Assembly: GCF_028621895.1 (NCBI RefSeq)
Contig: NZ_CP117520.1
Span: forward strand, 1,364,001-1,428,000
DNA length: 64,000 nucleotides
Origin: Acinetobacter sp. GSS19
GTDB lineage: Bacteria; Pseudomonadota; Gammaproteobacteria; Pseudomonadales; Moraxellaceae
Direction: 5' to 3'
In this document: positions 63,089-64,000 of the stretch, one piece after another
How the letters are laid out: each line of letters opens with the position of its first letter
Numbering within the stretch: position 1 is the stretch's first letter
Notes under the pieces: generated by a model
What the model saw: only the letters and a program-made list of their open reading frames with translations
Databases searched by the model: none
Told to the model about the DNA's origin: nothing
Translations under genes and position numbers: made by a program

Positions 63089-64000
63089 TTAGATTTTCAT
63101 TTGCCGTTCAAATTGCATTTGCTTTAAACGCCGGTCAATAGTTGCAGAAATTGCACTGTTCTCTTTAGCAAGCCGCTGCGCATGTAACAATGAACGAATC
63201 GCTGTTTCCTCTTGCCCTGACCAGTACTCGGCTTCAGCGCGATAACGCAAAACATTGACGGTATATAAAGGTGACTGCCGCTGTAAAGCCGCTGTTTGCT
63301 GCATCAGACGCCAAACCTGCAAATCTCTTGGATTTTTGTCAATCCAGCTCTGTAATAAAGTCTGCGCTTGCCCCGCTTGCTGCTGACGAATTAACACTTC
63401 CGCCAGCTTCAAAGCCAATGCTCGGTTTTCAGGCATAATCCGTTGCTGAGCAGCAACCGTCTGATTGGCTTGGACTAACTGGTTTTGTCCCAAATAAATA
63501 TCAGTTTGCAACAAAGTCAGCAGATGATGCTGTGTCATCTGAACTTTAACCTGATTCAATACCTGCTGTGCTTCGGCATATTCTCCACGTTTCAGATAAA
63601 AGCTTGCTAATGCAAGCTGCCCAGCAGCGCTGTTTTGTGCCAAGCTCTTTAGCTGAGACTCAGAGGTCTGATTGGTCAAAACAGCTGTATACCACTTGAG
63701 GATTTCAAAATCCAAATCACTCGCCTGCAGAGATTTTTTTGGCAGTTGATGCGCTCGTAATCGTGCTTCACTCATACGCTCCGTCGTGAGCGGATGTGTC
63801 AACCAGAAATCCGGCAGAAAACTCACCCGGCTGGTCGAGCGATGCATGATTTCGAAAAAATCAGCCATACTTTCAGGATTATAGCCCGCCGTATACATAT
63901 ATTGCATGCCGATCCGGTCTGCTTCACGCTCCTGATTACGGCTATAGGTTAACTGCTGATCCATCAACGCTGCTTGTGAACCCATCATCACGGCTGCACC
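63089..64000 (-). CDS. M48-family metalloprotease with TPR repeats, C-terminal part (cut by window edge)
   Basis: The frame stays open to position 64000, so the start and the HExxH zinc motif are outside the window. Visible is YSRNQEREADRIGMQYMYTAGYNP, the third zinc ligand Glu in E-x-x-x-D of M48 peptidases, and then FWLTHPLTTERMSEARLRA. From about residue 95 onward there are helical TPR-like repeats (LALASFYLKRGEYAEAQQVLNQVK, and similar). This is the domain plan of BepA (YfgC), a periplasmic protease and chaperone of outer-membrane protein assembly. In-frame ATGs near 63991 are internal methionines. Confidence 0.9.
   Translation of the reverse strand, partial: GAAVMMGSQAALMDQQLTYSRNQEREADRIGMQYMYTAGYNPESMADFFEIMHRSTSRVSFLPDFWLTHPLTTERMSEARLRAHQLPKKSLQASDLDFEILKWYTAVLTNQTSESQLKSLAQNSAAGQLALASFYLKRGEYAEAQQVLNQVKVQMTQHHLLTLLQTDIYLGQNQLVQANQTVAAQQRIMPENRALALKLAEVLIRQQQAGQAQTLLQSWIDKNPRDLQVWRLMQQTAALQRQSPLYTVNVLRYRAEAEYWSGQEETAIRSLLHAQRLAKENSAISATIDRRLKQMQFERQMKI

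Overview
The window reads as a chromosomal stretch of a gamma-proteobacterium of the family Moraxellaceae, most likely Acinetobacter. This rests on gene content and order (acnB, tamAB, coq7, a PpsR/PpsA pair, a full cyoABCDE bo3 oxidase operon, rpsF-rpsR-rplI-dnaB-alr, prmA followed by fis, tsaD divergent from rpsU) and on moderate-to-low GC with AT-rich intergenic regions. The genes fit an aerobic, respiring, gluconeogenic organism. No phage, insertion sequence, CRISPR array or plasmid gene is visible, and most of the window is core genome.

Layout. 1-2150: 5' part of acnB and two small genes of unknown function. 2156-4288: a sulfide/persulfide module, with two half-size YeeE/YedE membrane proteins and a persulfide-dioxygenase-like enzyme divergent from a BigR/SqrR-type ArsR repressor over a 21-bp palindrome. 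4337-11542: tamA-tamB (envelope biogenesis). 11720-13679: an LplT-like transporter and coq7. 13730-16665: folB-folK, an AarF/UbiB-like kinase and a MoeB-like enzyme. 16967-21945: an SDR, acyl-CoA dehydrogenase and acyl-CoA ligase operon with a divergent AraC-type regulator. 21958-23861: prfA-prmC.

24219-30091: glycine-zipper protein, LLM flavin oxidoreductase with an upstream palindrome, ppsR divergent from ppsA, and a GYF_2-RDD membrane protein. 30388-35287: cyoABCDE, preceded by a leader that can form alternative hairpins. 35531-39548: rpsF-rpsR-rplI, dnaB, alr. 39609-44574: the Anbu (bacterial proteasome-like) operon, with circularly permuted ATP-grasp, alpha-E and transglutaminase-like genes and a divergent WYL regulator. 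This is the most unusual functional system in the window. 44577-44850: a small minus-strand unit with promoter, strong ribosome-binding site and terminator, whose 36-codon basic reading frame carries two in-frame stops.

44961-48373: AAHS-type transporter and mnmG. 48629-51617: exported small protein, prmA, zinc-ribbon/DUF3426 protein and fis. 51691-55521: purH, purD, gloB. 55518-57558: two small genes, an AT-rich stretch, a 67-residue orphan and a tRNA-Leu/tRNA-Trp/tRNA-Leu cluster. 57650-61015: an atypical protein kinase overlapping a DUF3336 patatin-like lipase, then a DUF815 ATPase. 61049-64000: tsaD divergent from rpsU-yqeY, then the 3' part of an M48 metalloprotease with TPR repeats.

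Family names come from motif recognition by reading. No database search, structure prediction or folding calculation was run. Promoter and hairpin calls are by eye.
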